From: Beijerinckia mobilis
GTDB taxonomy: Bacteria > Pseudomonadota > Alphaproteobacteria > Rhizobiales > Beijerinckiaceae
Assembly (NCBI RefSeq): GCF_000745425.1
Contig: NZ_JQJH01000002.1
Location: forward strand, 1-64,000
Direction of reading: 5' to 3'
Length of the DNA: 64,000 nt
The notes beneath the pieces were generated by a model, which searched no databases, was not told the origin of the DNA, and was given only the letters and a program-made list of their open reading frames with translations. Shown here piece after piece: positions 8,840-16,255 of the stretch. Position numbers and translations under genes: made by a program. Each line of letters begins with the position of its first letter. Position 1 is the first letter of the stretch.

Positions 8840-9304
8840 CCTTGAACTCCCGGTGGCGGGTCTTCCCGCATGGACCATGGTCCGATTGGATCGGATCAGA
8901 ATGCGCTCCAGACAGTTTGCGGCCTCTCGACGAAGGCCGCTCCGGGGTGGCGCACCGCTCGGCAAGCTCGGGCTTGTATGGAGCCCAGTGCCAGGCGAAG
9001 CCTGAAGACACAGGCCAATAAATATATTTTTTTATATCGCTTTGACTATATCGGGAATTGTTGCCTGTCAACGCGGGATTCACTGGCTCGCGTTGCACGT
9101 CTTGCCGGGCGCCTATTTTCCGTTTGACCGTCTCAAGTGCGGCAAAATTGTCTCCACTGCCTGTCTGACCAATTTCATTCTGTTGCCTCAGATGTCCTCC
9201 GGCAATAATCTTCTACCTGCGCGCTTTGGCCCTCGATTTGCGCAGAGGCTCCCCGCGTGGGTGATCGGTTTCCGCGCCTTTCTTTCTCAAGCGATACCAA
9301 CAAA
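8840..9304. other. Divergent intergenic region between the LLM oxidoreductase and mobB
   Basis: This ~465-bp region separates two divergently transcribed genes and should contain both promoters. A short AT-rich tract lies around 9017-9050. I see no RNA gene, strong palindrome or protein-coding frame with a credible start. Confidence 0.45.
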
Positions 9305-9823
9305 ATGACGCGTGTCATCGGTCTTTCAGGATGGAGCGGAGCCGGCAAGACGACTTTAATCGTCAGGCTCATTCCGGTTTTGCGTCAGCGCGGTTTTACT
9401 GTCTCGACCGTGAAACATGCGCACCATGCTTTCGATATCGATCAGCCCGGCAAGGATTCCTACGAGCATCGGCTAGCCGGGGCGCAGGAAGTGCTGGTTG
9501 CCTCGGCAAGTCGGTGGGCTCTGATGCATGAAATGCGGGAAGCAGCCGAGCCCTCCCTCGCCGAGCTTCTGGCGCATCTTTCGGCGGTGGATCTCGTGCT
9601 CATCGAGGGATTCAAGCGTGACTCCCATCCAAAAATCGAGGTGCATCGCGCGGCGACCGGCAAGCCCTATCTCTATCCAGACGACCCTTTCATTCGCGCG
9701 GTGGCGACGGATCAACCGGAGTCATTGCCGTTGCCGTGTCTCTCGCTCGATGATGTGGAGGCGATCGCCGATCTGCTGCATGAGATCGCCATGCCCCTGG
9801 CGGATCTGCCGCAACGCGGTTGA
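9305..9823 (+). CDS. mobB: Molybdopterin-guanine dinucleotide biosynthesis adaptor MobB
   Basis: The 172-residue GTP-binding protein begins MTRVIGLSGWSGAGKTTL, where GWSGAGKTT is a Walker A loop. VKHAHHAFDIDQPGKDS and DLVLIEGFKRDSHPKIEVHR are diagnostic of MobB. It assists insertion or formation of the guanylated molybdenum cofactor. The start is set at the ATG directly before the family N-terminus. It converges with fdhD, with only 5 bases between the stop codons. Together with mobA and fdhD it indicates molybdenum-dependent formate dehydrogenase maturation. Confidence 0.92.
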   Translation: MTRVIGLSGWSGAGKTTLIVRLIPVLRQRGFTVSTVKHAHHAFDIDQPGKDSYEHRLAGAQEVLVASASRWALMHEMREAAEPSLAELLAHLSAVDLVLIEGFKRDSHPKIEVHRAATGKPYLYPDDPFIRAVATDQPESLPLPCLSLDDVEAIADLLHEIAMPLADLPQRG

Positions 9824-9828
9824 GCCCT

Positions 9829-10767
9829 TCAGCGCGTGAGATCAATCCGTTCGGGGCTGGTGAAGAGAATCTGCTGGTGCCGGCGCGCGAGAGCGACGAC
9901 GGTCAGATCCATTGCCTCGGCGAGGCGCAGGGCGCGCGACGTCGGCGCTGATACCGCGACGAGAACCGGCATGCCGGCGGTAATGGCCTTCTGCGCCATT
10001 TCATAGGAGCAGCGGCTGGTGATGAGACAGAAGCCCGCGCTTAAATCGATGCCTTGGCGCAGCCCTGCGCCAATCAGCTTGTCGAGTGCATTATGGCGCC
10101 CGACATCCTCGCGAACGAGCACAATCTCCCCTTCATGCGTAGCCCAGGCCGCGCCATGGACCATATGCACGATATTGTTGAGGGTCTGCTGCTGGTCGAG
10201 AGCCACGAGTGCCTGCCGCAGTGCCGTAAGCGCGATGGTTTTCCCCTTGGGCAGCCGCGGCCTGGGTTTGACGAGCGCATCCAATGTCTCGGCTCCGCAG
10301 ATGCCGCAGCCAGTGCGCCCGACCATGGCGCGGCGGCCTGATTGCAAGAGATGCTGAAAATCCTGTCCGGCGATATGCAGCCGGACCTCGATACCGCCGT
10401 CCTTTTCCGTGACGATGATCTCACGGACGGATTCGCGCGACGGGATGATCCCTTCCGTCAGGGAAAAGCCCATGGCGAAATCCTCGATATCCTGCGCGCT
10501 CGCCATCATGACGGCGTAGGGGATCGTATTGTAGATCAAATTGATCGGTGTCTCGTCGGCGATGGCGAAGGAAGGCTGTGTATGCACCGCGCCATCGGCC
10601 TCGATGATCATCGCCGGCCAGCGGTGCATGACCTCGACGGGCGCGGCGGCAGGATCCTTTATCACCGGAGGCTGGCTGTTTTGGCGGTCATCCTGCCGTA
10701 TGTGTCCGCCATCGACCGTGCGGGTGATGTCATCGCGGCTGTCATTGCCGCTGTCGTGGCTCGGCAT
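9829..10767 (-). CDS. fdhD: Formate dehydrogenase sulfur-carrier protein FdhD
   Basis: FdhD passes sulfur from a cysteine desulfurase to the molybdenum cofactor of formate dehydrogenase. The 312-residue product has the conserved GRTGCGICGAETLDAL segment, with the CxxC cysteines that carry sulfur. ETPINLIYNTIPYAVMMAS and VREDVGRHNALDKLIG are also typical. The first ~45 residues are polar and variable. The ATG at 10767 has a very good GAGGGAGG ribosome site although it lies within the 3' end of mobA (26-bp overlap), suggesting a mobA-fdhD operon. No formate dehydrogenase structural gene is in the window. Confidence 0.93.
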   Translation of the reverse strand: MPSHDSGNDSRDDITRTVDGGHIRQDDRQNSQPPVIKDPAAAPVEVMHRWPAMIIEADGAVHTQPSFAIADETPINLIYNTIPYAVMMASAQDIEDFAMGFSLTEGIIPSRESVREIIVTEKDGGIEVRLHIAGQDFQHLLQSGRRAMVGRTGCGICGAETLDALVKPRPRLPKGKTIALTALRQALVALDQQQTLNNIVHMVHGAAWATHEGEIVLVREDVGRHNALDKLIGAGLRQGIDLSAGFCLITSRCSYEMAQKAITAGMPVLVAVSAPTSRALRLAEAMDLTVVALARRHQQILFTSPERIDLTR

Positions 10768-11398
10768 GATCCTCCCTCTCCTCGCGACTCAGCAGGTCCT
10801 CGGCCAATCTGTAATCCTCCGGCGTATTCACATTGAAAAATGGATCACAGGCGCCGGTTTCAAAGGCGACGTCGCGAACGCCGATGACTTCGGCAAAGCT
10901 CCGCACATTCATCGCTATCGTTCCGGGTTCGCGGCGGGCCGCCGCTATCCTTTCGCGTAGCAGGTCCCGGCACGAGATGGGCCATGTCGCCACGAGATGA
11001 TGCCGCTGTCCGTTCGAGACGGCGACGGCGGGGGCAGGCAGCAGGCTTTGCAGCAGATCTCGGGGGATGAAGGGCGTATCGCCAGGGACGGTCAAAAGGC
11101 AATCGGCCTGTTGCTGTTTCGCCCAGTCGAGGCCCCGCAACAGGCCGGCGAGCGGTCCAATGCCCTCAACATCATCGGCCAGCACGGGGAGGTTCCATTG
11201 CGCGTAGCGTTCGGGATCACCATTGGCGCTGATCGCCAGCAACGGGCATTGCGGCCGAAGCACGGCAATCAGACGATCGAGGATCGGTCTGCCACGCAGG
11301 ATTAACAGCGGTTTGTCGCAGGTTCCCATTTGCCCCGCCATGCGCCGCCCCATGCCACCGGCGAGGATCAGTCCGGCATGGCGAGCCTCGTTCATCAT
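10742..11398 (-). CDS. mobA: Molybdenum cofactor guanylyltransferase MobA
   Basis: MobA transfers GMP from GTP to molybdopterin to make the guanine dinucleotide cofactor used by DMSO-reductase-family enzymes such as formate dehydrogenase. The 218-residue product begins MMNEARHAGLILAGGMGRRM, the nucleotidyltransferase LAGG motif. It has DCLLTVPGDTPFIP (metal/nucleotide site) and ends with FFNVNTPEDYRLAE. The loop between RRMAG and DKPLL is a few residues longer (QMGTC) than the usual compact RMGGxDK. Two ATG codons lie in tandem at 11398 and 11395. It overlaps fdhD downstream. Confidence 0.9.
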   Translation of the reverse strand: MMNEARHAGLILAGGMGRRMAGQMGTCDKPLLILRGRPILDRLIAVLRPQCPLLAISANGDPERYAQWNLPVLADDVEGIGPLAGLLRGLDWAKQQQADCLLTVPGDTPFIPRDLLQSLLPAPAVAVSNGQRHHLVATWPISCRDLLRERIAAARREPGTIAMNVRSFAEVIGVRDVAFETGACDPFFNVNTPEDYRLAEDLLSREEREDHAEPRQRQ

Positions 11399-11619
11399 GC
11401 GTCTCCATTGGATGGATGAAAGCAGAGTATGGCTCTGGGCGGGCGAGGAAAAAAGGGGGGCTTGCCGGTTTCAGCCGACCGGGCTTGGCATTCCGGCTCA
11501 GGAAGCCGCAGTTCGGGCATTGGCGTGACGCACGATCCGTCGGCCGCTGCTGATGCCGAGGACGGCCATGATGCAAGCAACACCCGGACCCTATCGAAAG
11601 CAGTTCATAACGCCCGCTC

Positions 11620-12630
11620 TCATTCCTCTTCCGGCGCCGTCTCCAGTTCCTCTGGCTCGAATTCCCGGAAGGTCGAGCAGAATTCGCAAGTCACGCCGAT
11701 CTTGCCATTGTCGCCGATCATGTCCTGGCGCTCCTGCGGCGTGAAATTCCTCAGCATGCGCGCAATGCCCTCGCGCGAGCAGCGGCAGGAATCGTGGACG
11801 GTCTGCGGCGCGAAAACCTTGACGCCGCGCTCATGAAACAGGCGATAGAGCAGCCGTTCGCTGGAGAGCGTCGGATCAACGAGTTCGTGATCCTCGATCG
11901 TGCCGGCGAGAATCTTCGCCTCGCTCCAGGCTTCGTCTTCCTGCGCATCCTCACCCTGCGCAGCGCCCTCGGCACTTTCATAGCCTTCCGGAATGTCACC
12001 GGGGTCGAAATCGGCCTGACGCTGGCGCTCTGGTGATGTCGGCAGGAATTGCAGCATGATGCCGCCCGCCCGCCAGGCCGTCGCTTGAGAATCGCCGGAT
12101 CCAGTGACGGCTTCGGCAACCGCCAGACGCACGAAGGTCGGGATCTGTTCCGACTGGCGGAAATATTGATGGGCGGCTTCCTCGAGACCCTGGCCTTCCA
12201 TCGCGACAATGCCCTGATAGCGCGACATTTCGTTGCCTGGATCGATGGTGAAGGCGAGATGGCCCTTCCCTATCAAATCCGTTTCGCGGTCGGCGAAGGC
12301 GAGCCGTTGCGCATCATAGCGGGCGAAGGCCCGCAGCCGGTCCGGGGCGTCGAAATCGACCACCAGCATGTCAACCACGCCGTCGCTGCGCGTTTGCAAC
12401 TGGAATCGGCCCTCGATCTTCAGCGAGGAGCCGAGCAGGACTGTCAGCACCACCGCCTCGCCGAGCAATCGGGCGATCGGGGCGGGATAGCCATGCTGCG
12501 AGAGAATATGATCGAGCGCCGGGCCGAGCTTCACCACGCGGCCGCGCACATCGAGCGGCTCCACGGCGAAAGGCAGCACGCTGTCATCCTCGCCATGATC
12601 CGAGACGAAACGCGCGGCGGATTCATTCAT
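11620..12630 (-). CDS. hslO: Hsp33-type redox-regulated chaperone HslO
   Basis: Hsp33 is a holdase chaperone activated by oxidation of a C-terminal zinc centre. The 336-residue product begins [16 protein letters not shown]. It carries the N-terminal substrate domain (QHGYPAPIARLLGEAVVLTVLLGSS) and the zinc-ligand pairs CRC (DSCRCSREGI) and CEFC (GVTCEFCSTF) near the C-terminus. The start at 12630 shares one base with the argF stop (TGATG), so it is translationally coupled to argF and lies last in an argD-argF-hslO operon. This grouping is common in alphaproteobacteria. Confidence 0.93.
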   Translation of the reverse strand: MNESAARFVSDHGEDDSVLPFAVEPLDVRGRVVKLGPALDHILSQHGYPAPIARLLGEAVVLTVLLGSSLKIEGRFQLQTRSDGVVDMLVVDFDAPDRLRAFARYDAQRLAFADRETDLIGKGHLAFTIDPGNEMSRYQGIVAMEGQGLEEAAHQYFRQSEQIPTFVRLAVAEAVTGSGDSQATAWRAGGIMLQFLPTSPERQRQADFDPGDIPEGYESAEGAAQGEDAQEDEAWSEAKILAGTIEDHELVDPTLSSERLLYRLFHERGVKVFAPQTVHDSCRCSREGIARMLRNFTPQERQDMIGDNGKIGVTCEFCSTFREFEPEELETAPEEE

Positions 12631-13586
12631 CAGCGGCCAACTCCGAAACACCAGGCCAGAATGCCTTTTTGCGCATGCAGGCGGTTCTCCGCCTCGTCGA
12701 AAACCACTGATTGCGGTCCGTCGATGACCTCGTCGGTGACTTCCTCACCACGATGGGCTGGCAGGCAATGCAGAAAGACCGCATCCTTGGCAGCTGTCGC
12801 CATCAGCCTTGCATTGACCTGGAAGGGCGCAAGCAGGGCGTGACGGCGGGCTTCCTCGGCCTCATCGCCCATCGAAACCCAGCAGTCGGAAATCACCGCA
12901 TCGGCGCCGCTCACCGCTTCAAACGGGTCGCGCAGCACATGGACCTTTTTCTCGTGCGCATTGGCAAAGGCGAGGAGATCCTGCGCTGGCGTCAATTCTT
13001 CCGGGCAGGCGACATTGAGGGTGAAATCGAACCGCCGCGCCGCCTCGATCCAGCTTGCAAGCACATTGTTGGAATCACCTGTCCAGGCGATGGTGCGTCC
13101 CTTGATCGGCCCGCGATGTTCCTCGAAAGTGAGGATGTCGGCCATGATTTGGCAGGGATGCGAACGCTTGGTGAGGCCGTTGATGACCGGCACTTCGGCA
13201 TGTTCGGCAAGTTCGAGCAGATTGGCGTGGTCGAGAATGCGGATCACGATCGAATCAACAAAACGCGAGAGCACGCGCGCCGTATCGGCGATGGTCTCGC
13301 CGCGGCCCAATTGCATCTCCTGGCCGGTCAGCATGATCGTTTCGCCGCCGAGCTCGCGCATGCCGAGATCGAAGGAAACGCGGGTGCGGGTCGAGGGCTG
13401 GTCGAACACCATGGCGAGCGTCCGGCCTTCCAGCGGCCGTTCCCGCGATTTCTGGCCGCGCCGGCGCCGCGCCTTGAACTCGGCGGCCAGGTCGAGAATG
13501 GCGCGCAATTCCGCGGTGTCGAGCTGCGACAGGTCGAGGAAATGATTGGGACGTTCGAACGTATCGGAAACGGGCAAGGGAGTCAT
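12630..13586 (-). CDS. argF: Ornithine carbamoyltransferase ArgF
   Basis: ArgF converts ornithine and carbamoyl phosphate to citrulline in arginine biosynthesis. The 318-residue product has the carbamoyl-phosphate site [20 protein letters not shown] and the [18 protein letters not shown] segment with the HPxQ motif. [12 protein letters not shown] and the C-terminal ornithine-site motif [13 protein letters not shown] are also present. It overlaps argD by 4 bases (ATGA) upstream and hslO by 1 base downstream, so the three genes are clearly cotranscribed. Confidence 0.96.
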   Translation of the reverse strand: MTPLPVSDTFERPNHFLDLSQLDTAELRAILDLAAEFKARRRRGQKSRERPLEGRTLAMVFDQPSTRTRVSFDLGMRELGGETIMLTGQEMQLGRGETIADTARVLSRFVDSIVIRILDHANLLELAEHAEVPVINGLTKRSHPCQIMADILTFEEHRGPIKGRTIAWTGDSNNVLASWIEAARRFDFTLNVACPEELTPAQDLLAFANAHEKKVHVLRDPFEAVSGADAVISDCWVSMGDEAEEARRHALLAPFQVNARLMATAAKDAVFLHCLPAHRGEEVTDEVIDGPQSVVFDEAENRLHAQKGILAWCFGVGR

Positions 13587-14791
13587 TCCGCGGCTCCACT
13601 CAATTGCGGGGAGGCAAGCGTTTGGCAGGCGGCATCGAGCCGCAGGACGGCCTCTTCGATTTCCTCCGCGCCGATGATGAGCGGCGGCAGAAGGCGCGCG
13701 ACATTGTCGCCCGCCGGGATGACGAGCAGTTTTTGTGCCCGCGCAGCGGTGGTAAAATCAGCGACGGGGGGAGCGACCTTGAGCCCGCGCATCAGGCCCT
13801 CGCCGCGCACTTCGAGGATGATGCCCGGATAGCGATCCTGCAAGGCATGGAGCTTTTGCTGCAACAATTCCCCCATGGCCGTGACCTGGGCGAGAAAGCC
13901 CGGTTCGAGCACGATATCGAGCACGGCGTTGCCAATGCTCGTCGCAAGAGGATTGCCGCCATAGGTGGTGCCATGGGTGCCGACGGTCATGCCCTTGGCG
14001 GCCTCTTTTGTGGCCAGAAAGGCGCCGAGCGGGAAACCGCCGCCGATACCCTTGGCGATGGCCATGACGTCTGGCATCACGCCGGAGAGTTCATAGGCGA
14101 AAAGCTTGCCGCTGCGCCCGACGCCGCTCTGGACCTCGTCGAAGAGAAGAAGCAGGCCATGCTCGTCGCAGAGCGCGCGCAGGGCTTTAAGGAATTGCGC
14201 GGGCGCGACACGGATGCCGCCTTCGCCCTGGATCGGTTCGATCAGGATCGCGCCGATTTCCGGCGAGAGGGCGGCCTTCACTGCATCGAGATCACCGAAG
14301 GCGACATTATGGAATCCCGGCAGGCGCGGCTCGAATCCATCGAGATATTTCTCATTGCCGGCGGCGGCGATGGTCGCCAGCGTGCGGCCGTGGAACGCGC
14401 CCTGAAAGGTGATCATATGGGTCTTGTGCGGATTGCCGGACACGGAATGATATTTCCGCGCCGTCTTGATCACGCCTTCGAGCGCCTCGGCGCCGGAATT
14501 GGTGAAAAAGGCATAATCGGCGAAACTGGCGGCGCAAAGGCGCTCGGCAAGGCGTTCGGCCTGCGGAATCTGAAACAGATTCGACGTATGCCACAGTTTG
14601 TCGCCCTGTTCATGCAGGGTTTTGATGAGATGGGGATGGCTATAGCCGAGACTCGCCACGGCGATGCCGCCGCCGAAATCAAGATAGAGCTCTCCCGTCG
14701 TCGCGGTGAGCCAGGCGCCTTCTCCCTTCTCAAAGGCAATCGGCGCTCTTGCATAGGTGGGAAGCAGCGACGACGTCACTGGTGGCTCCAC
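13583..14791 (-). CDS. argD: Acetylornithine aminotransferase ArgD
   Basis: ArgD is a PLP-dependent class III aminotransferase acting on N-acetylornithine in the arginine pathway, often also on succinyl-diaminopimelate in lysine synthesis. The 402-residue product shows [38 protein letters not shown] (phosphate binding) and [21 protein letters not shown]. The PLP lysine is in [17 protein letters not shown]. Length and motifs are normal. It is the first gene of argD-argF-hslO. A terminator facing the same direction lies just upstream (14858-14885), so the operon should have its own promoter between it and 14791. Confidence 0.95.
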   Translation of the reverse strand: MEPPVTSSLLPTYARAPIAFEKGEGAWLTATTGELYLDFGGGIAVASLGYSHPHLIKTLHEQGDKLWHTSNLFQIPQAERLAERLCAASFADYAFFTNSGAEALEGVIKTARKYHSVSGNPHKTHMITFQGAFHGRTLATIAAAGNEKYLDGFEPRLPGFHNVAFGDLDAVKAALSPEIGAILIEPIQGEGGIRVAPAQFLKALRALCDEHGLLLLFDEVQSGVGRSGKLFAYELSGVMPDVMAIAKGIGGGFPLGAFLATKEAAKGMTVGTHGTTYGGNPLATSIGNAVLDIVLEPGFLAQVTAMGELLQQKLHALQDRYPGIILEVRGEGLMRGLKVAPPVADFTTAARAQKLLVIPAGDNVARLLPPLIIGAEEIEEAVLRLDAACQTLASPQLSGAAE

Positions 14792-14857
14792 GAAGTTGAA
14801 GCGGGATCACCGGCGAGGAAGCGGAGATCGCTTCCGAAAACGGCGCGTGGGGATCCC

Positions 14858-14885
14858 AAAAATCAAATGCCGCCCGAAGGCGGCA
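14858..14885 (-). terminator. Rho-independent terminator with UUCG tetraloop after the cobalamin adenosyltransferase gene
   Basis: Read on the minus strand, TGCCGCC and GGCGGCA form a 7-bp stem around the loop TTCG, followed by TTTGATTTTT. A UUCG-capped stem with a U-rich tail is a classical intrinsic terminator. It sits between the adenosyltransferase stop (15011) and the argD start (14791) and should separate the two units. Confidence 0.8.
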
Positions 14886-15010
14886 AGGCACGGCATTAAT
14901 CTTATCGGAATCCGCCCCCCTTGGTCAAATCCCGGGTGCGGATGAGCCCCGCCGCCCTTCCGATCGGTCGCAAATCCTCATCCGGCTTGCGGCGCCTTTG
15001 CGGCGGGGTC

Positions 15011-15637
15011 TCAGCGGTTGAGGCCAGGCACCCATAAAATGTCGCCGTTCCCCCGAAGATTGGCGTAGCGCGCGGCGACGAACAGAAAATCCGACAGCCG
15101 GTTGAGATAGGCGAGCGCCGGCGCGCCGACAGGCTCGCCGGGCATGTCGCGCAAACCGCAGAGCAGGCGTTCGGCGCGCCGCGCGATGGTGCGGGCAAGA
15201 TGCAGGGCGGCTGCCGCCGGCGTACCTCCAGGCAGGATGAAGGAGGTGAGCGGTTCAAGCGCCGCATTCATCATATCGATCTCGCGTTCGAGCCGCTCCA
15301 CCTGGACGGGCAGGATACGCAGATGCACCGGCGCCGGTGCGGGTTCGGAGCCTGCGGCCGCCGTAGACTCTTTGCCTTCGGTTGCGTCCTGGGGCACGCA
15401 GAGATCGGCGCCGAGATCGAACAGATCGTTCTGGATGCACAAAAGCATGGCGTCGAGCTTGGCATAGACCGCGTCCTCGGCAGTATGGATGCGGACAAGT
15501 CCGATCGCCGCATTGGTCTCGTCCACGGTGCCGTAGGTTTCGATCCGCAGATCCTGTTTCTTGCGCCTTTCGCCGGTGCCGAGCGAGGTCATGCCCTCGT
15601 CTCCGCCGCGCGTGTAAATCCGTGTCAGGGCCACCAT
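15011..15637 (-). CDS. Cob(I)alamin adenosyltransferase, PduO type
   Basis: The enzyme transfers the adenosyl group of ATP to cob(I)alamin, giving adenosylcobalamin. The 208-residue product begins MVALTRIYTRGGDEGMTSL and has the PduO ATP-binding motif. RIETYGTVDETNAAIGLVR and a C-terminal NRLSDFLFVAARYAN segment (Arg/Asp-rich active-site helix) follow. A short Ala/Glu/Pro-rich insertion (about residues 88-103) separates two helices. I use the ATG at 15637 because the family begins there. A HIG1 protein and a TIGR02302 gene lie upstream on the same strand. Confidence 0.92.
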   Translation of the reverse strand: MVALTRIYTRGGDEGMTSLGTGERRKKQDLRIETYGTVDETNAAIGLVRIHTAEDAVYAKLDAMLLCIQNDLFDLGADLCVPQDATEGKESTAAAGSEPAPAPVHLRILPVQVERLEREIDMMNAALEPLTSFILPGGTPAAAALHLARTIARRAERLLCGLRDMPGEPVGAPALAYLNRLSDFLFVAARYANLRGNGDILWVPGLNR

Positions 15638-15950
15638 GTGTCGAGCATCCTTAATGGTTCCGCTCACTGAGCCACGGGATCGGACTGCTTGGGATCGGAC
15701 TGAATCTGCCCCCTGCCCATACCACGCAAAGGCACCGGGCGTTCAAGATGAGCAAAAAGGGGAGGGTGTTCCCCAGCCCCCTCTAGAGCATTTTCCGATA
15801 GGTTGAATCGCTACGCGATTCTGTCGTTTTGAAAATACTATAATTTTCTTTCGTGGAGCGTTTCCGGATATATCCGAAACGCTCTAGCGGGCGCATTTGA
15901 TGCGGGGCGGTCCCGGGAACAGGCCGCGTTACGAAGGAAGAGCACCGAGA
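15638..15950. other. Spacer between HIG1 and adenosyltransferase genes, mostly a dispersed repeat
   Basis: Of this ~313-bp gap about 105 bp is the best-preserved copy of the dispersed palindromic element (15783-15887). The rest shows no gene. The element lies downstream of the HIG1 gene on the minus strand and could affect the 3' end of that transcript. Confidence 0.5.
15783..15887 (+). repeat. Dispersed palindromic intergenic element, best copy
   Basis: The element is bounded by CTAGAGC (15783-15789) and its exact complement GCTCTAG (15881-15887). Inside are TTTTCCGATAGGTTGAATCG, a small palindrome GAATCGCTACGCGATTC, an AT-rich middle, and a long terminal hairpin (15856-15884) of GAGCGTTTCCGGATA paired with TATCCGAAACGCTC. 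Related copies occur near 6774, 42476, 45473 (reverse orientation), 45664 and 60091. All are intergenic and none codes for protein, as expected of a REP/RIME-like repeat family. Confidence 0.75.
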
Positions 15951-16145
15951 TCAGGCACCCTGGCGAAAGAGAAGAACGCCAAGGATGATCAGAATCGTCA
16001 GAAATTGCAGGCCAATGCGCCAGCGCATCAATTTCTGCGAAAAATTCGGACTGCCGCCGCGCAGCATGTTCACGAGACCCAAAAGAAGCACGATCGTAAC
16101 GGCGCCACAGCCGATGCCGACGAGAAGATTGCCTGGATTGGACAT
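15951..16145 (-). CDS. HIG1-domain small membrane protein
   Basis: The 64-residue protein begins MSNPGNLLVGIGCGAVTIVLL and consists of two transmembrane helices. They are joined by a short basic loop (NFSQKLMRWRIGLQF), the pattern of bacterial HIG1 (hypoxia-induced) domain proteins. In mitochondria, relatives associate with cytochrome oxidase; the bacterial role is not established. I chose the internal ATG at 16145, which has AGAGGA about 8 bases upstream, over a longer frame whose extra N-terminus looks artefactual. Its position between a PduO-type adenosyltransferase and a TIGR02302 gene is common in alphaproteobacteria. Confidence 0.8.
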   Translation of the reverse strand: MSNPGNLLVGIGCGAVTIVLLLGLVNMLRGGSPNFSQKLMRWRIGLQFLTILIILGVLLFRQGA

Positions 16146-16255
16146 GAAATGTTCCTCTGGAAATGGTTCGGTCGGGCGGAGGGCCAATCCATCAGGATGG
16201 GGGCTCGCCCCGGGAGCGGCAAGCGTGGCGGCGTTCCGACTTTGCCTGATATTGT

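Noticed and set aside
13604-14899. Long plus-strand frame of 431 codons opposite argD
   Set aside because: It is antisense to a well-conserved aminotransferase; such frames arise from codon bias in GC-rich genes.
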